Origin: Vanilla planifolia
Lineage: Eukaryota > Streptophyta > Magnoliopsida > Asparagales > Orchidaceae
Length of the DNA: 64,000 bases
Assembly (NCBI GenBank): GCA_023846275.1
Contig: CM043872.1
Coordinates: 25,777,670-25,841,669 of the forward strand
Reading direction: 5' to 3'
Position numbers and translations under genes: made by a program. Shown piece after piece: positions 62,743-64,000 of this stretch (its first letter is position 1; every line of letters starts with the position of its first letter). The notes beneath the pieces are model-generated. The model saw only the letters and a program-made list of their open reading frames with translations, did no database searches and was not told where the DNA came from.

Positions 62743-64000
62743 CTAAAAGTTATTTTAAGAAAAAAAAATTAAATCCGCAGAATAAACTATGGAAATTATA
62801 GCAATTCCATCTAAAATTAGTTAGCAATATTCAACTACTGAAGCACTATTGTAAGACGATATTTGAGATCAGAGTTTATTGGGGACATATACATTGAACC
62901 ACGTAACAAAGTGAAACCCACCTTAAGCTTTCAAGGAACAAACTCTTCTTAAAAACAATTTGAAAGCGTGAATCAATTTGAATTAACCATTTCAGACATA
63001 AATACAAGAGAAGAATCCTCAGAACTATGAAGTTAGAACAAGGATTTTGCACACTACATACCGAGATATTTCCTTTTAGAAGTCATTCATTTTTAAAGAA
63101 TTACATATATGTGAAACATGTGTAAAGGAATACTCAATTATTTTTACAGGAAATGATGAAAAGGTTTTCTCCCTCTTATGAAGACAAGCTGCAGATATTA
63201 TTCTATTCAGTTTGTTAAAACAACTTAATTAAATTCTAACACCAATTCAAAAACGCATCAAAGAATGAATTACTATTAGAAATTCAAGAAAAATGAAATT
63301 CCATGAAGACAGTCCTATTGAGATAACTAAGACTTTTGTACCCTAAATTCAATGGCGGCAGCATTATCAAAAGTTACTCCCATGCATGTAAAATCCTTTA
63401 CATGTGAGGAAAAATAATAACTATCATACAGATTTGGACCTACCATGCATTTAGCACTAAACCATTCATATTATGTAAACATACATACACACTGAAGCAT
63501 TTATCAACAATTAGATAAAAAAAACAAGGAATGGAGAGATAATTGCAGGACATCGCAAAACCTATACAAAGCAGTATTTGCCAACTACTTTTATCCTAAC
63601 AGGGCATGCAAAAAAATTACAGAAGGCACATCTATTGGTGCCAACCAGCTTCATTGACAAAGATCCTGCGGGTTGTACCCAAGTTCAAGCTTTGCGCTCA
63701 ACTTGGAAAGGAAGAACTGCTCCAATAATTCTAATTGACTAGTTCAATTTCAAGGCTTCGTTGCATGGAATTTCAGTTAAAAGGCATTACTTCCAATAAT
63801 CGTGATCAACCAGTTATATTCAAAACCTAATTTTAAATATAATAACATCAGTAAAAAAACGTCCAATAAAGTTCTTAAAGAAAAGAAAACGAAAAAACTA
63901 ACATGTTTTATATAACAAAAACAATCAAGAATAATGTCAACTAATGTTTGAAAAATGAGTAAAGTAGATATGTGATCATAAATCAAACCAAAGAAATCCC
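62743..64000 (-). other. TAF1 intron running off the right edge
   Basis: At least 1.26 kb. A short stretch near 63650-63720 reads like coding sequence on the minus strand but matches nothing I know and has no clear splice sites. Confidence 0.6.

Noticed and set aside
63640-63720. Possible extra TAF1 exon
   Set aside because: It reads smoothly for about 25 codons but lacks a clear acceptor/donor pair and does not match TAF1 as I know it.
1-64000. tRNA, rRNA, CRISPR array or organelle-derived DNA
   Set aside because: I saw no cloverleaf, rRNA core, regular spacer-repeat array or chloroplast or mitochondrial gene.

Overview
The window is plant nuclear DNA. It is AT-rich, its introns are very long and full of transposon remains, and it carries two conserved host genes that converge tail to tail. 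The proteins match families I know from flowering plants: a plant-type PIEZO channel and a plant TAF1 with zinc knuckle and bromodomain. The mix of Ty3/gypsy, Ty1/copia, L1-type and RTE-type LINE and hAT remains fits an angiosperm with a mid-sized to large genome. The sequence alone does not give the species.

Positions 4910-58849, plus strand, hold 15 exons of a PIEZO mechanosensitive channel gene, including the stop codon. I placed every junction by GT-AG and reading phase. The exons add up to 6,653 nt, which is 2,216 complete codons plus one split codon plus the stop, with no phase error. The first exons, roughly the N-terminal tenth of the protein, lie left of the window. Two large exons (45674-47203 and 47312-49836) carry over half of the coding sequence. 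The pore signature PFxxEx6W is at 50273-50308.

The PIEZO introns hold most of the window. 1 to about 3960 is an antisense L1-type LINE that runs off the left edge. 7998-13144 holds a copy of a dispersed repeat and an LTR-like block. 13602-26503 (12.9 kb) holds a long-LTR Ty3/gypsy fossil. 27489-45274 (17.8 kb) holds an RTE LINE tail, at least three Ty1/copia fossils, a foldback element, a minisatellite and more copies of unclassified repeats. 54954-58713 holds a hAT transposase remnant and a large TA/TACA microsatellite.

Positions 62742-60142, minus strand, hold the last five coding exons of TAF1, the largest TFIID subunit: a basic linker, a CCHC zinc knuckle split between two exons, a lysine/arginine-rich region and a C-terminal bromodomain. 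A further 91-nt intron is predicted in its 3' UTR. The genes are not linked in function: one is a calcium-permeable membrane channel, the other a general transcription factor. They share only a 1.29-kb convergent 3' region.

I found no new enzymatic, defence or RNA system. The best points for a second look are a 63-nt intron that is fully open in frame, the TAF1 3' UTR intron close to the distance at which nonsense-mediated decay begins, a perfect 26-bp tandem duplication inside a 100-nt intron, and an unclassified repeat family with three copies in the PIEZO introns.
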